Source of the DNA: Clostridia bacterium
GTDB taxonomy: Bacteria > Bacillota > Clostridia > Lachnospirales > Lachnospiraceae
Assembly (NCBI GenBank): GCA_910575625.1
Contig: CAJTFD010000010.1
Coordinates: forward strand, 62,001 to 126,000
Direction of reading: 5' to 3'
DNA length: 64,000 bases
The notes under the pieces were generated by a model, which made no database searches, was not told the origin of the DNA, and worked only from the letters and a program-made list of their open reading frames with translations. Both the position numbers and the translations under genes were made by a program. Each line of letters starts with the position of its first letter. The first letter of the stretch is position 1. Shown here in pieces: positions 8,171 to 16,532 of this stretch.

Positions 8171-8602
8171 CAGGGGACGGCGAAAGTCCAGGCAAAGATC
8201 GGCAAAAAGAAATATATCTGTAAAGTGACAGTAAAAGGAGAGCAGGTGGAGACGGTGGATGTGATCGTGGATGGGAATAAATTTCAAGCGGAGCTTGCTG
8301 ATACGGCGGCAGCCAAAGAGCTGGCAAAGAAACTGCCGATGACTATAAATATGGAGGAATTAAACGGAAACGAGAAATATTTCTATCTGCGTTCAGGTCT
8401 GTCTGCAGACGGAAATGTCTCCGGACAGATAAAAACAGGGGATATAATGTTGTATGGATCAGACTGTCTGGTATTTTTTTATAAAGATCTTCAGACTTCT
8501 TATCAATATACAAGGATAGGAAGGATCACTGATCCAGAAGGCTTTGCTCCTGCGTTGGGGGACAGAAATGTACAGGTGGTCATGCGAGCAAGAGAACAGT
8601 GA
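8171..8602 (+). pseudogene. cyclophilin-like fold protein, 5'-truncated
   Basis: The C-terminal 110 residues match the small cyclophilin-like fold proteins found next to flavodoxins (DTAAAKELAKKLP, LRSGLSADGNVSGQIKTGDIMLYG, FFYKD...YTRIGRI). In frame upstream, from a TGA at 8168, comes GTAKVQAKIGKKKYICKVTV, which looks like the last strands of a bacterial Ig-like (Big2) domain. A GTG at 8225 is the only start codon near the domain and has no ribosome binding site. The simplest reading is an exported Ig-cyclophilin protein that lost its signal peptide and N-terminus. Confidence 0.6.
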
Positions 8603-8655
8603 TAGGATCCAAGGTTTTGGATGATACCATTTTGGCAGTTCAATATCCATGTATG

Positions 8656-8700
8656 AAAAAGATGTGCGCTCGATGAGATAAGGTCGGCGTACATCTTTTG
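8656..8700. terminator. bidirectional terminator
   Basis: AAAAAGATGTGCGC pairs with GCGTACATCTTTT around a 17-base loop, between the cyclophilin-like remnant and the convergent PPOX gene. Confidence 0.65.
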
Positions 8701-8727
8701 TATTTTATGTAGGGATCTTACGATCGA

Positions 8728-9123
8728 TCAGTCGATGGGGGTGCCTTCGCCCATCAGCTGGATGACGACTGCTTTCGCGTCTTCCAGATGGAACATCATG
8801 AGTTTGTGGCCGGTCTCGTCGTTATAGATCTTTTTCAGGTCGGGCATGGCATCCAGGGCGGCCGATGCATATTTGGGATCTGTTTCAAACACTGCTCTTC
8901 CGGTATAGCGCAGCCACTCAGCGTTGGGTTTGCATGCCGCGATCTCCACCAGTGGGTTGGCCTGCATCTGTGCGTATACCTCTTTGAAATCTCCCACACC
9001 GAAGAGGACTTTGCCGTCGATCTCAAAATGTGCGCCTAAGGGGCGGAGTTTCGGCCGGTCTTTGTCTGTGGTCGCCAGGAAAAATACGCCTGCTTCTGTC
9101 AAAAAATCATTTAATCTGCTCAT
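8728..9123 (-). CDS. pyridoxamine 5'-phosphate oxidase-family flavoprotein
   Basis: The 131-aa product has the split-barrel FMN-binding fold of the PPOX family: FFLATTDKDRPKLRPLGAHFEIDG, then LLFGVGDFKEVYAQMQANPLVEIAA. It is the short form typical of general stress or reductase proteins rather than the true PdxH. The ATG at 9123 is preceded by AAAGGAG at good spacing; upstream in-frame codons lack a site. It is divergent from an HxlR regulator, a common pairing in which the regulator controls the flavoprotein. Substrate unknown. Confidence 0.8.
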   Translation of the reverse strand: MSRLNDFLTEAGVFFLATTDKDRPKLRPLGAHFEIDGKVLFGVGDFKEVYAQMQANPLVEIAACKPNAEWLRYTGRAVFETDPKYASAALDAMPDLKKIYNDETGHKLMMFHLEDAKAVVIQLMGEGTPID

Positions 9124-9267
9124 ATATGTAAATCTCCTTTCGTTTTGTAAATATTTATGGTAAGATAAGTATACTATATCAGGAAAATTAATCAAGTAGG
9201 AAGATGGATCTAACCTGGTAAGATACATTTGACCGTCGTGTTATTGGAGAAAGGGGCTGGAGCAGAT

Positions 9268-9648
9268 ATGTATGAAGAATGCAGGGTACACCAGGCACTC
9301 CTGGGATCAGAGGATACCGAACTGCCTGCCGGGGTATGCCGCTGTCCGGATTTTTGTCCGGTGGACAATGCGATGGCCATTTTTGAGGGAAAATGGAATG
9401 TGAAAGTACTCTATGTATTGTTCGTTTTTGGCAGGATGAGGTTTGGAGGTCTGCAAAAACATATCGATGGGATCTCCAAGACGATGCTGTCCTCCACATT
9501 GAAGATGCTGGAAGAACGGGGGCTGGTGATCCGTGAACAGTTTAATGAGATCCCGCCGCGTGTGGAATACTCGCTGACGGAGGGTGGGGAGGCGCTGCAG
9601 TCTGTTTTTGTGGAGATTGCACGTTGGAGCAGCAGATATTTAAAATAA
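9268..9648 (+). CDS. HxlR-family transcriptional regulator
   Basis: This 126-aa MarR-like winged-helix protein shows the HxlR signature: CPVDNAMAIFEGKWNVKVLY, RFGGLQKHIDGISKTMLSSTLKMLEERGL, and the PPRVEYSLTEGG wing. Cysteines in the N-terminal CRCPDFCPVD segment could sense oxidants or electrophiles, as in other family members; that is inference. The ATG at 9268 begins the conserved region; a TTG at 9229 is a weaker alternative. It is divergent from the PPOX flavoprotein, its likely target. Confidence 0.85.
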   Translation: MYEECRVHQALLGSEDTELPAGVCRCPDFCPVDNAMAIFEGKWNVKVLYVLFVFGRMRFGGLQKHIDGISKTMLSSTLKMLEERGLVIREQFNEIPPRVEYSLTEGGEALQSVFVEIARWSSRYLK

Positions 9649-9713
9649 GGGATTTTTGATCGGATCCCATGAGATCCATGTTTTTAAAATACGTTTTAGG
9701 AAGGAGAAGAGTT

Positions 9714-10448
9714 ATGGAGAGATCGACAAAACAGATCGCGGAAAGTTTTCAGTGCAAGTACACTATATTTGAGAGAGGGAGCCTGCCGGAAGCGGTGGAA
9801 GATGCCTACAAGGCGGCCCTTAAGGCAGGCCCGGACGGTGGTTTCTATCCGGCCATCCTTCTGTTGGATGAATACGTGGAAGAGTGGCTGTCTGAGATCA
9901 TGAAGGATGACTACGACAGGGATGCGGTCATTTCCGGGTGTGGGAACGATGGGAAAGCGATGCTGGAGGAACGTTTCGGAGGATATATGGAAGACTTCCT
10001 GGAGGATTTCGGGGAAGAGGAGATCCAGGCATTCATCGGGGAGGAGACAGAAGGGGACGAACTGCATCATTTTATCAGCTACAGGTCTTTTAGCGATGGG
10101 ACTTTGGAAGCGGATGTCCTGCTCTTGGAGCTGCCGGTGAAAAATCCGTGGGAAGTGATCGGATACCTGCCCATGGGCGGCTGGAACGAATGTCCCGCGC
10201 CGGAGGAGATGATCGCCATCTGTAAATACTGGTATGAAAAGTATAAGGCGATCCCGGCCGCATTTACCCATGATGTGATGGAATTTTACGCGCCCCTGGG
10301 TCTGAACGGGGCGGAGCCCCTGGAGGCGGCAAAGGAGCAGTATGCGTTCTGCACAGACCGCGTGGAACAGGGGACGCGGACATATAAAATATCGGAACTG
10401 GCGGCGGGTCTGGCCGGATCCACCGTGTGGTATTTCTGGTGGGATTGA
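9714..10448 (+). CDS. DUF4253 domain protein
   Basis: The 244-aa product ends in a DUF4253 domain (GGWNECPAPEEMIAICKYWY, then AFTHDVMEFYAPL and QYAFCTDRVEQ). The N-terminal half is acidic with no membrane segment, suggesting a cytosolic protein. The ATG at 9714 follows AGGAAGGAG. DUF4253 proteins have no known function; some sit near polymorphic toxin immunity genes, but nothing like that is adjacent. It stands alone between hxlR and the cobalamin operon. Confidence 0.75.
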   Translation: MERSTKQIAESFQCKYTIFERGSLPEAVEDAYKAALKAGPDGGFYPAILLLDEYVEEWLSEIMKDDYDRDAVISGCGNDGKAMLEERFGGYMEDFLEDFGEEEIQAFIGEETEGDELHHFISYRSFSDGTLEADVLLLELPVKNPWEVIGYLPMGGWNECPAPEEMIAICKYWYEKYKAIPAAFTHDVMEFYAPLGLNGAEPLEAAKEQYAFCTDRVEQGTRTYKISELAAGLAGSTVWYFWWD

Positions 10449-10596
10449 TCAAAGAAGGGATCTTATTAAAAAACGCAGATCAGGCAGACAGAACGGAATA
10501 TTCCATAAATGAGTAAAAGAATGACTTGGAAATAGAGGGGATCTTGTAGTAAAATAACAGATAGTATTTTGGACAAAAAAACAGGAGGCATATCAA

Positions 10597-11649
10597 ATGT
10601 TGACATTGAAAGAGACCATTGAAAAGATCAGACCGCTGGACAACCTTTCCATGGAGGCGGCCAGGACGCGCTGGGACCACATCGCCCATCCGCTGCACAG
10701 CCTGGGGCTGATGGAGGACCTGGTGGTGCAGATAGCCGGGATCAGCCGCAGCCAGGAGATACATATCGAGAAAAAAGCCTTAGTCTCCATGTGTGCAGAC
10801 AACGGCGTGGTGGAGGAGGGCGTGACACAGACCGGCCAGGAGATAACCGCCCTCGTCGCCGAGAATTTCCTCAAAGGCCAGGCAATCTCCAGTCTGTTCT
10901 GCAGACGGGCCGGGGCGGATCACATCCCGGTGGACATCGGCATGGTGGTGGATACCCAGGTGCCGAAGAAGAAGGTCGCCTACGGGACGAAAAATATGGT
11001 GAAAGAACCGGCCATGACCTACGGACAGGCTGTGCAGTCCATCGAGGTGGGCATCCAGACGGCAGAGGAGCTGAAAGAACAAGGCTATGGGATGCTGGCC
11101 ACCGGCGAGATGGGCATTGGGAACACTACGACCAGCAGCGCCATGGCAGCGGTCCTCTTAGATAAGCCTGTGGAGGAAGTCACCGGCCGCGGGGCGGGTC
11201 TGTCCAGTGCGGGTCTGGAGAAAAAGATCTGGGCGATCCGCCAGGCGATCCAGACCCACAAGCCAGATCCAAAGGATCCGGTGGATGTGCTGGCGAAGGT
11301 GGGCGGTTTTGACATCGGCGGGATGATCGGACTGTTTCTGGGCGGTGCGGCCCTGGGTGTTCCGGTGGTGATCGACGGATTTATCTCCGGTGTGGCGGCG
11401 CTGGCGGCGGCGGGGATCGCTCCCCAGGCCAGGGATTATATGATCGCCTCCCACGTCTCCCAGGAGCCGGCGGCGCACATGCTCCTGGAAGCCCTTGAGA
11501 AGGAGGCGTTCCTCCACGGCCACATGTGTCTGGGCGAGGGTTCCGGGGCGGTGGCTCTGTTCCCGCTGATCGACATGGCGGCGGAAGTGTATGGGAAGAT
11601 GAGCACGTTCTGTGATATCAACATGGAAGAGTACAAACCTTTGGATTAG
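10597..11649 (+). CDS. cobT: nicotinate-nucleotide--dimethylbenzimidazole phosphoribosyltransferase
   Basis: CobT makes alpha-ribazole phosphate, the lower-ligand precursor of cobalamin, from nicotinate mononucleotide and dimethylbenzimidazole. Length (350 aa) and landmarks match: SMCADNGVVEEGVTQTG, the phosphate-binding GEMGIGNTTTSSA and the catalytic glutamate in CLGEGSGA. AGGAGG lies upstream of the ATG. It heads a run of five cobalamin genes. A weak promoter (TTGGAA...TAAAAT) is visible in the 148-base gap, but no cobalamin riboswitch. Confidence 0.93.
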   Translation: MLTLKETIEKIRPLDNLSMEAARTRWDHIAHPLHSLGLMEDLVVQIAGISRSQEIHIEKKALVSMCADNGVVEEGVTQTGQEITALVAENFLKGQAISSLFCRRAGADHIPVDIGMVVDTQVPKKKVAYGTKNMVKEPAMTYGQAVQSIEVGIQTAEELKEQGYGMLATGEMGIGNTTTSSAMAAVLLDKPVEEVTGRGAGLSSAGLEKKIWAIRQAIQTHKPDPKDPVDVLAKVGGFDIGGMIGLFLGGAALGVPVVIDGFISGVAALAAAGIAPQARDYMIASHVSQEPAAHMLLEALEKEAFLHGHMCLGEGSGAVALFPLIDMAAEVYGKMSTFCDINMEEYKPLD

Positions 11650-11669
11650 AGAGGGGATCATAAAAGATC

Positions 11670-12215
11670 ATGCTGACAGTAGTTACAGGGGGCAGCGGCA
11701 GCGGGAAATCTGCCTACGCGGAGGATCTGCTCCTCTCCTATGGGCTGGGGGAGCGGATCTATATCGCGACCATGTTTCCCTTTGACGAGGAGAGCCACAG
11801 GCGCATTGCCCGCCATAGACAGATGCGTAAAGATAAAGGTTTTGAGACGGTGGAGTGTTACACAGGTCTGGCTGATCTTACGATCCCGGCCGGGGCGCAT
11901 GTCCTCTTAGAGTGCATGTCGAACCTGGTGGCCAACGAGATGTTCCAAAAGGACGGTGCAGGCGAGGGCGTGGTGGAGGCGGTCCTGGATGGAGTCCGGG
12001 TTTTACGGGAGTCCGCAGCCCATGTCTGTATCGTGACAAATGAGATCTTCTCCGCAAGCCAGGCCTATGATCCAGAGACGTGTAAGTACCAGGAGAACTT
12101 AGGGGAGATCAACCGCCAGATCGTGGAGATGGCGGATGCCGCCGCGGAGGTGGTCTACGGGATCCCCCTTTACATCAAAGGAGTAAGGAGAGACGATGGG
12201 CGCTTTGTGGAATAG
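11670..12215 (+). CDS. cobU: adenosylcobinamide kinase / adenosylcobinamide-phosphate guanylyltransferase
   Basis: The 181-aa enzyme phosphorylates adenosylcobinamide and then transfers GMP to it. It has an intact Walker A loop GGSGSGKSAYAE at residues 7-18, the GMP-accepting histidine in RRIARHRQMR and the LLECMSNLVANE motif (Walker-B-like region). It follows cobT by 20 bases and overlaps cobS by 20, so the operon order is cobT-cobU-cobS. This is the catalytically complete CobU of the operon; a second, shorter relative follows cobS. Confidence 0.92.
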   Translation: MLTVVTGGSGSGKSAYAEDLLLSYGLGERIYIATMFPFDEESHRRIARHRQMRKDKGFETVECYTGLADLTIPAGAHVLLECMSNLVANEMFQKDGAGEGVVEAVLDGVRVLRESAAHVCIVTNEIFSASQAYDPETCKYQENLGEINRQIVEMADAAAEVVYGIPLYIKGVRRDDGRFVE

Positions 12216-13017
12216 TTTTAAGATCGCTTTTTCCATGTATTCTAAAATCCCCATGCCGTCCAGTCCCTGGGATAAGGAAAATATGCGCTACGTCATGTGT
12301 TTCCTCCCGCTGGTCGGGGTCGTGATCGGGGCGCTGACTGTGGGGTGGATGGCGCTGCTTGGGGTCCTGCATCTGGACGGTGGCGGTTTTGGCCTGGGGG
12401 CGGCGGTCTTGGCGATGATCCCGGTGGCGGTCAGCGGCGGGATCCATCTGGACGGATTTTTGGATACCTCGGACGCCCTGGGTTCCTGGCAGGAGCCGGA
12501 GAAGAGACTGGAGATATTAAAAGATTCCAGGGCCGGGGCTTTTGCGGTGATCATGGGCTGTGTGTATTTTGCCCTGAGCCTGGGTGTGTACACCACGTTC
12601 CAGGATACAGCCCTGACGGTCTGGCGGGACGGGAGTTTTGCGGATACGAGGATCCTCTTCCAGCTCGCCTGTATCTATGTATTTTCAAGGGCACTGAGCG
12701 GCTTGGCAATCGTAACGCGGCCCATGGCAAAAAATACTGGTCTGGCGGCAGCTTTCTCTGACGGCGCGCAAAAAAAAGTGGTGGCCGTCACCATGGTCTG
12801 TTATCTGGTCGTCGTAAGCGGGGCAGTTTTGTTTCTGGATCCGGTCCCGGGGGTGGTCTGTCTGGCTGTGGGTTTTTTGACATATGGATATTATTGTGCC
12901 ATGGCGCAGAAAAATTTTGGCGGGATCACCGGTGACTTGGCCGGGTGGTTCGTGCAGGTGGTCGAGCTGGCCATGGCTCTGGCGTTGACTGTGGCCGTAC
13001 GGGCAGGAGGTGTGTGA
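12196..13017 (+). CDS. cobS: adenosylcobinamide-GDP ribazoletransferase (cobalamin synthase)
   Basis: CobS joins adenosylcobinamide-GDP to alpha-ribazole (phosphate) in the membrane. The 273-aa protein is hydrophobic with several transmembrane segments and carries the family acidic motif GGIHLDGFLDTSDALGS. It starts within the end of cobU, and its TGA stop shares bases with the ATG of the next gene (TGATG), indicating translational coupling along the operon. Confidence 0.92.
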   Translation: MGALWNSFKIAFSMYSKIPMPSSPWDKENMRYVMCFLPLVGVVIGALTVGWMALLGVLHLDGGGFGLGAAVLAMIPVAVSGGIHLDGFLDTSDALGSWQEPEKRLEILKDSRAGAFAVIMGCVYFALSLGVYTTFQDTALTVWRDGSFADTRILFQLACIYVFSRALSGLAIVTRPMAKNTGLAAAFSDGAQKKVVAVTMVCYLVVVSGAVLFLDPVPGVVCLAVGFLTYGYYCAMAQKNFGGITGDLAGWFVQVVELAMALALTVAVRAGGV

Positions 13018-13397
13018 TGGAACTGATCATAGGCGGTGCATACCAGGGTAAGCGGGCGTATGCAAAGAAGAGATTTCCCCAGGCGGTCTGGGAGGATGGG
13101 GAGAGCTGCACGTTGGAGGGACTCCTCGCGGCGGACGGTGTGTATCATTTTCATATTTTTCTGGACAGGCAGATGAGAGCGGGGGCGGATGTGCAGGGAC
13201 TTCCGGAGCTCATCATGGAAAAAAATCCGGATCTGGTGATCGTATCGGACGAGGTCGGGTATGGGGTGGTCCCCGTGGACGCCCATGAGCGGGCTTTTCG
13301 GGAAGCGGTGGGCCGTGTATGCTGCCAGCTGGCCAAAAAGGCAGACCGGGTACATCGGGTGGTCTGCGGGATCGGGACGGTGATCAAGGATGCTTAG
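13017..13397 (+). CDS. short CobU-like protein
   Basis: This 126-aa protein starts ELIIGGAYQGKRAYAKK and later has DLVIVSDEVGYGVVPVD and ERAFREAVGRVCCQLAKKAD, the C-terminal CobU landmarks around the D-E-V/G loop. The P-loop ends in GKR, so the usual Ser/Thr after the lysine is missing, and the GMP-accepting histidine region is deleted. Such short forms are often annotated as bifunctional CobU, but whether this one is an enzyme is doubtful with a complete CobU two genes upstream. It overlaps cobS by one base and cobC by eight. Confidence 0.75.
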   Translation: MELIIGGAYQGKRAYAKKRFPQAVWEDGESCTLEGLLAADGVYHFHIFLDRQMRAGADVQGLPELIMEKNPDLVIVSDEVGYGVVPVDAHERAFREAVGRVCCQLAKKADRVHRVVCGIGTVIKDA

Positions 13398-14001
13398 GAT
13401 CGTGCTGCTGCGTCATTCTTTTACAGAGGGGAATCTGAAAAAGCGTTATATCGGTATTACGGATGAACCGCTGTGCCCGGAGGGGATCCGTTTTCTGCGG
13501 GAACATTTTTACCCGGAGGCGGAGCATGTGTTCGTCAGCCCCATGCGCAGATGCGTAGAGACTGCCCGGCTGCTCTACCCGGATATGGCGCTGCATATCG
13601 TGGAGGAGCTGACAGAGTGTGATTTCGGAGATTTTGAAAATAAGAATTATCTGGAATTGTCTGATAACCCGGATTATCAGGCTTGGGTGGACAGCGGCGG
13701 GATCCTGCCGTTCCCCAATGGGGAGAGCCGCGAGGCGTTTAGGTGGCGCAGTCTGAAAGGATTTCAGCAGGTGGTATACTTTTGCCTGAACAATGGGGCA
13801 AGATCTGCTGCGGTGGTCACCCATGGCGGGAATATCATGAACATCATGGAGGAATACGCCTATTCCAGAAAAGATTATTATCAATGGCATGTGGAAAATG
13901 GCTGCGGTTATGTCATCGAGATCGAGGAAGAGCTGTGGAAGACAAACCGGGAAGAATTCCATGTGATGGCGAAGATCCCGCATATCCCGGAGCGCACATA
14001 A
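13390..14001 (+). CDS. cobC: histidine phosphatase family protein, probable alpha-ribazole phosphatase
   Basis: The 203-aa protein opens with LRIVLLRHSFTEGN, the phosphohistidine motif of the family (here RHS rather than RHG), and has the second histidine in VVTHGGNIMNIM plus the SPMRRCVETARLL segment. As last gene of a cobalamin nucleotide-loop operon it most likely removes the phosphate from alpha-ribazole phosphate or cobalamin phosphate. A GGACAG/CTGTCC hairpin follows at about 14022. Confidence 0.8.
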   Translation: MLRIVLLRHSFTEGNLKKRYIGITDEPLCPEGIRFLREHFYPEAEHVFVSPMRRCVETARLLYPDMALHIVEELTECDFGDFENKNYLELSDNPDYQAWVDSGGILPFPNGESREAFRWRSLKGFQQVVYFCLNNGARSAAVVTHGGNIMNIMEEYAYSRKDYYQWHVENGCGYVIEIEEELWKTNREEFHVMAKIPHIPERT

Positions 14002-14140
14002 GATCCCAGGATCTATTGGCGGACAGAAGGCTGTCCCTTCCTCATCGTTTACTTGAGTTGGACTCCCCTGTATCATTAAAAGTGATACCATAATAGCGTC
14101 AGATTTGGCAAGTTGATCTGGATAAAAGGAGAATAAGATC

Positions 14141-14308
14141 ATGATGGAGGTATTAGACGGGATGAACAAAGAAGAAATTAAAATTGTAAAAAATTCAACA
14201 ATCTATGAAATCCGCTTAATGCTGGATGCGGACGAGAAGGAAACCTACACGAAAGAGGAGATTTTGAAACTTCTAGACACGATAGCAAGGGCAAAAGAAA
14301 CGGAGTGA
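14141..14308 (+). CDS. small acidic protein of 55 aa
   Basis: An ATG with AAAGGAG at good spacing opens a 55-codon frame ending at 14308. The product starts MMEVLDGMNKEEIK and contains TIYEIRLMLDADEKETYTKEEI, predicted helical, with no signal or membrane segment. The clear ribosome binding site, the codon pattern and the terminator at 14350 argue for a real gene. It resembles small conserved proteins of Lachnospiraceae that have no assigned role. Confidence 0.65.
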   Translation: MMEVLDGMNKEEIKIVKNSTIYEIRLMLDADEKETYTKEEILKLLDTIARAKETE

Positions 14309-14349
14309 ACCGGTAAAGGCACAACCCGGAAAACGGAGGATCAGAGGAG

Positions 14350-14396
14350 AAAAAACAGGACGGATGAGGATCGCCCCCTTATCCATCCTGTTTTTT
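14350..14396. terminator. bidirectional terminator
   Basis: AAAAAACAGGACGGATGAGG pairs with CCTTATCCATCCTGTTTTTT, giving a long stem flanked by A and T runs. It ends the small gene on the plus strand and the ArsC-like gene on the minus strand. Confidence 0.85.
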
Positions 14397-14448
14397 CCAC
14401 GCGTCTGCGGAGGTCATCTGATGGGCATCGGGCGTTTTGGAAAGCTGA

Positions 14449-14808
14449 TCATTGCCCGACATGCAGGGCTTCGGCCCACTCTTTTTCTTTAAATCCAGTC
14501 AGCACAAGATCCTCTCCGACCAGCAGGGGCCGTTTCACCAGCATCCCATCGGTGGCCAGGAGGGCGTACTGCTCATCTTCACTCATGTCAGCCAATTTAT
14601 CCTTCAATCCCATCTCCCGGTAGATCATGCCGCTGGTGTTGAAAAATCTCTTTAACGGCAGGCCGCTGCGCGCGTGCCACTGCCTTAACTCCTCCGCGGT
14701 GGGATTTTCTTCTTTGATCGGGCGGTCTGTGTACTCGATCTTGTGTTCGTCCAGCCATTTTTTTGCCTTTTTGCAAGTCGTGCATTTTGGATATCCAATG
14801 AATAACAT
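14449..14808 (-). CDS. ArsC/Spx-family protein
   Basis: The 119-aa protein has the thioredoxin-like ArsC/Spx fold: FIGYPKCTTCKKAKKWLDEH with a CxxC pair at the active-site position, then RPIKEENPTAEELRQW and the KRPLLVGEDLVLTGF motif. The ATG at 14808 follows GAGGAG. It could be a reductase or a Spx/MgsR-like transcription modulator; no arsenic genes are nearby, so the neutral family name is safer. It is monocistronic. Confidence 0.8.
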   Translation of the reverse strand: MLFIGYPKCTTCKKAKKWLDEHKIEYTDRPIKEENPTAEELRQWHARSGLPLKRFFNTSGMIYREMGLKDKLADMSEDEQYALLATDGMLVKRPLLVGEDLVLTGFKEKEWAEALHVGQ

Positions 14809-14927
14809 AAAAGTCTCCTCTTTGGTTTTTATGGACATTATAACATGCAGGCATTTTGGCTTCAAGGGGTGTCGTTGACATATAAATACTAAATTGGGGG
14901 ATCATTTTGGGAAAACTTGTAAAAATA

Positions 14928-14955
14928 TTGACAGGGTAGGATTTTATGTTAAAAT
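14928..14955 (+). promoter_or_regulatory. promoter of the dipeptidase gene
   Basis: Consensus TTGACA (14928-14933) and TAAAAT (14950-14955) with a 16-base spacer, roughly 90 bases before the AGGAGGTGAT ribosome binding site. Confidence 0.6.
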
Positions 14956-15078
14956 AATATTTGGAAAAATTGGATATAAAAACTACGTTTTTTGAACGGA
15001 ACATTGTAGATGTTATATAAATGATGAGGAATGGTCTGCAATGTAAACAGGAGGTGATATGGGATCAAAGTAGAAGGA

Positions 15079-16506
15079 TTGGAGCCAAAAGAAGTTTTTC
15101 ACTATTTCGCAAAGATCTCCGGCATCCCACATGGATCTGGGAATACCAGGGAGCTGGAGGCGTATTGCATTGGATTTGCCAGGGAGCATGGACTGGAGTC
15201 TTTTCAGGATGCTTATGGGAATGTGATGCTTTTTAAGAAAGGCTCGCCCGGCTATGAGGACAGTTTTCCGGTGATCCTGCAGGGGCATCTGGATATGGTG
15301 TGTGAGAAGGAGCCGGCGTGTCCCCTGGATATGGAGAAGGAGGCAATCTCTCTCCGGACGGACGGCGCATATGTCTGGGCGGACGGGACCACCCTGGGCG
15401 GAGATGACGGGATCGCGCTGGCGTATATCCTGGCATTGTTGGCTGCAAAGGATATCAAACATCCGCCGATCGAGGCGCTGTTCACCCGGGATGAGGAGGT
15501 GGGTCTGCGCGGTGCGCGGATGCTGGACGCATCCAGGCTGAAAGGGAAGTATCTGATCAACATCGATTCGGAGGAAGAGGGGATCTTGACCGTGGGTTGT
15601 GCCGGGGCCGTGCGGGTGTCCGCCCAGATCCCGATCTCGGCGGGCAGTGCGTATGGCTGTGCCAAGATCGTGCGGATCGGGGGCCTGCGCGGCGGGCATT
15701 CCGGGATCGATATCGACAAAAACCGGCACAACGCCGCGAAAATGCTGGGGATCTTGCTGGATGATCTGTGTAGAGCGCAGGACATCCGCGTTGCCTCTGT
15801 CTGCGCCGAAGGAAGGTTAAACGTCATACCGCAGACGGCTGAGGCCGTGATCTGTTTTGATCCGGCAAAACAGGCAGGGATCGAGGATGCTGTGCAGCAT
15901 TTTTTGGAGATGTTGAAAAAGGAATGTGCCGCTGTGGAGCCGGAGGCCTTCGCAGTCCTGGAAGAGGCAGCGCTGCCGGAAATCTGCGCGGATGCAGCCG
16001 GGACAAGAGATGTGGTCTTTGCGCTGATGCAGGCGCCTTCCGGTGTGTATGCCATGGATCCGGACATCCCGGGGATGGTCCGCACATCCCTGAACCTGGG
16101 CGATGTCCGGTTGGAGGAGCGTGTACTCAAAATGGGCTTTATGATACGCTCCAATACGGACTTTGGCAAGCGGATCCTGGTCCGGCAGCTGACCCTGCTG
16201 ATGGAGCACATGGGCGGGGAGATACAGCTGGAAGATGATTACCCGGCCTGGGAATACAGCCGAAGATCCCTGCTGCGCGACAAGATGGTCCAGGCCTACC
16301 AGGATATCTATGGGGAGGATCCCAAGGTCTGTTCGATCCATGCGGGACTGGAATGCGGTATCCTCTCGGAGAAACTGCCCGGGGTGGATATGGTCTCTTT
16401 CGGGCCGGATCTGGAAAATGTCCATTCACCGGCGGAACGGATGTCGGTGGATTCTGCCAAGCGTTGCTGGGAATATCTTTTACATGTATTGAGATTATTA
16501 AAATGA
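15079..16506 (+). CDS. pepD: aminoacyl-histidine dipeptidase (M20 family, PepD-like)
   Basis: The 475-aa cytosolic metallopeptidase has the M20/PepD residues in order: GHLDMV, LGGDDGIALAY, FTRDEEVGLRGA, NIDSEEEGILTVG, LRGGHSGIDID and a C-terminal FGPDLENVHSPAERM. It cleaves Xaa-His and other dipeptides. The start is odd: AGGAGGTGAT at 15049-15058 is followed by ATG GGA TCA AAG TAG, and the gene frame can begin only at an ATC (15064) or at TTG (15079). The boundary given uses TTG. DUF819 follows by 26 bases. Confidence 0.88.
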   Translation: MEPKEVFHYFAKISGIPHGSGNTRELEAYCIGFAREHGLESFQDAYGNVMLFKKGSPGYEDSFPVILQGHLDMVCEKEPACPLDMEKEAISLRTDGAYVWADGTTLGGDDGIALAYILALLAAKDIKHPPIEALFTRDEEVGLRGARMLDASRLKGKYLINIDSEEEGILTVGCAGAVRVSAQIPISAGSAYGCAKIVRIGGLRGGHSGIDIDKNRHNAAKMLGILLDDLCRAQDIRVASVCAEGRLNVIPQTAEAVICFDPAKQAGIEDAVQHFLEMLKKECAAVEPEAFAVLEEAALPEICADAAGTRDVVFALMQAPSGVYAMDPDIPGMVRTSLNLGDVRLEERVLKMGFMIRSNTDFGKRILVRQLTLLMEHMGGEIQLEDDYPAWEYSRRSLLRDKMVQAYQDIYGEDPKVCSIHAGLECGILSEKLPGVDMVSFGPDLENVHSPAERMSVDSAKRCWEYLLHVLRLLK

Positions 16507-16532
16507 CACGATAAAAAAGGAGAAGAAAGGAT

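Noticed and set aside
10449-10596. Cobalamin riboswitch upstream of cobT
   Set aside because: The gap is only 148 bases and lacks the GCCACTG B12-box.
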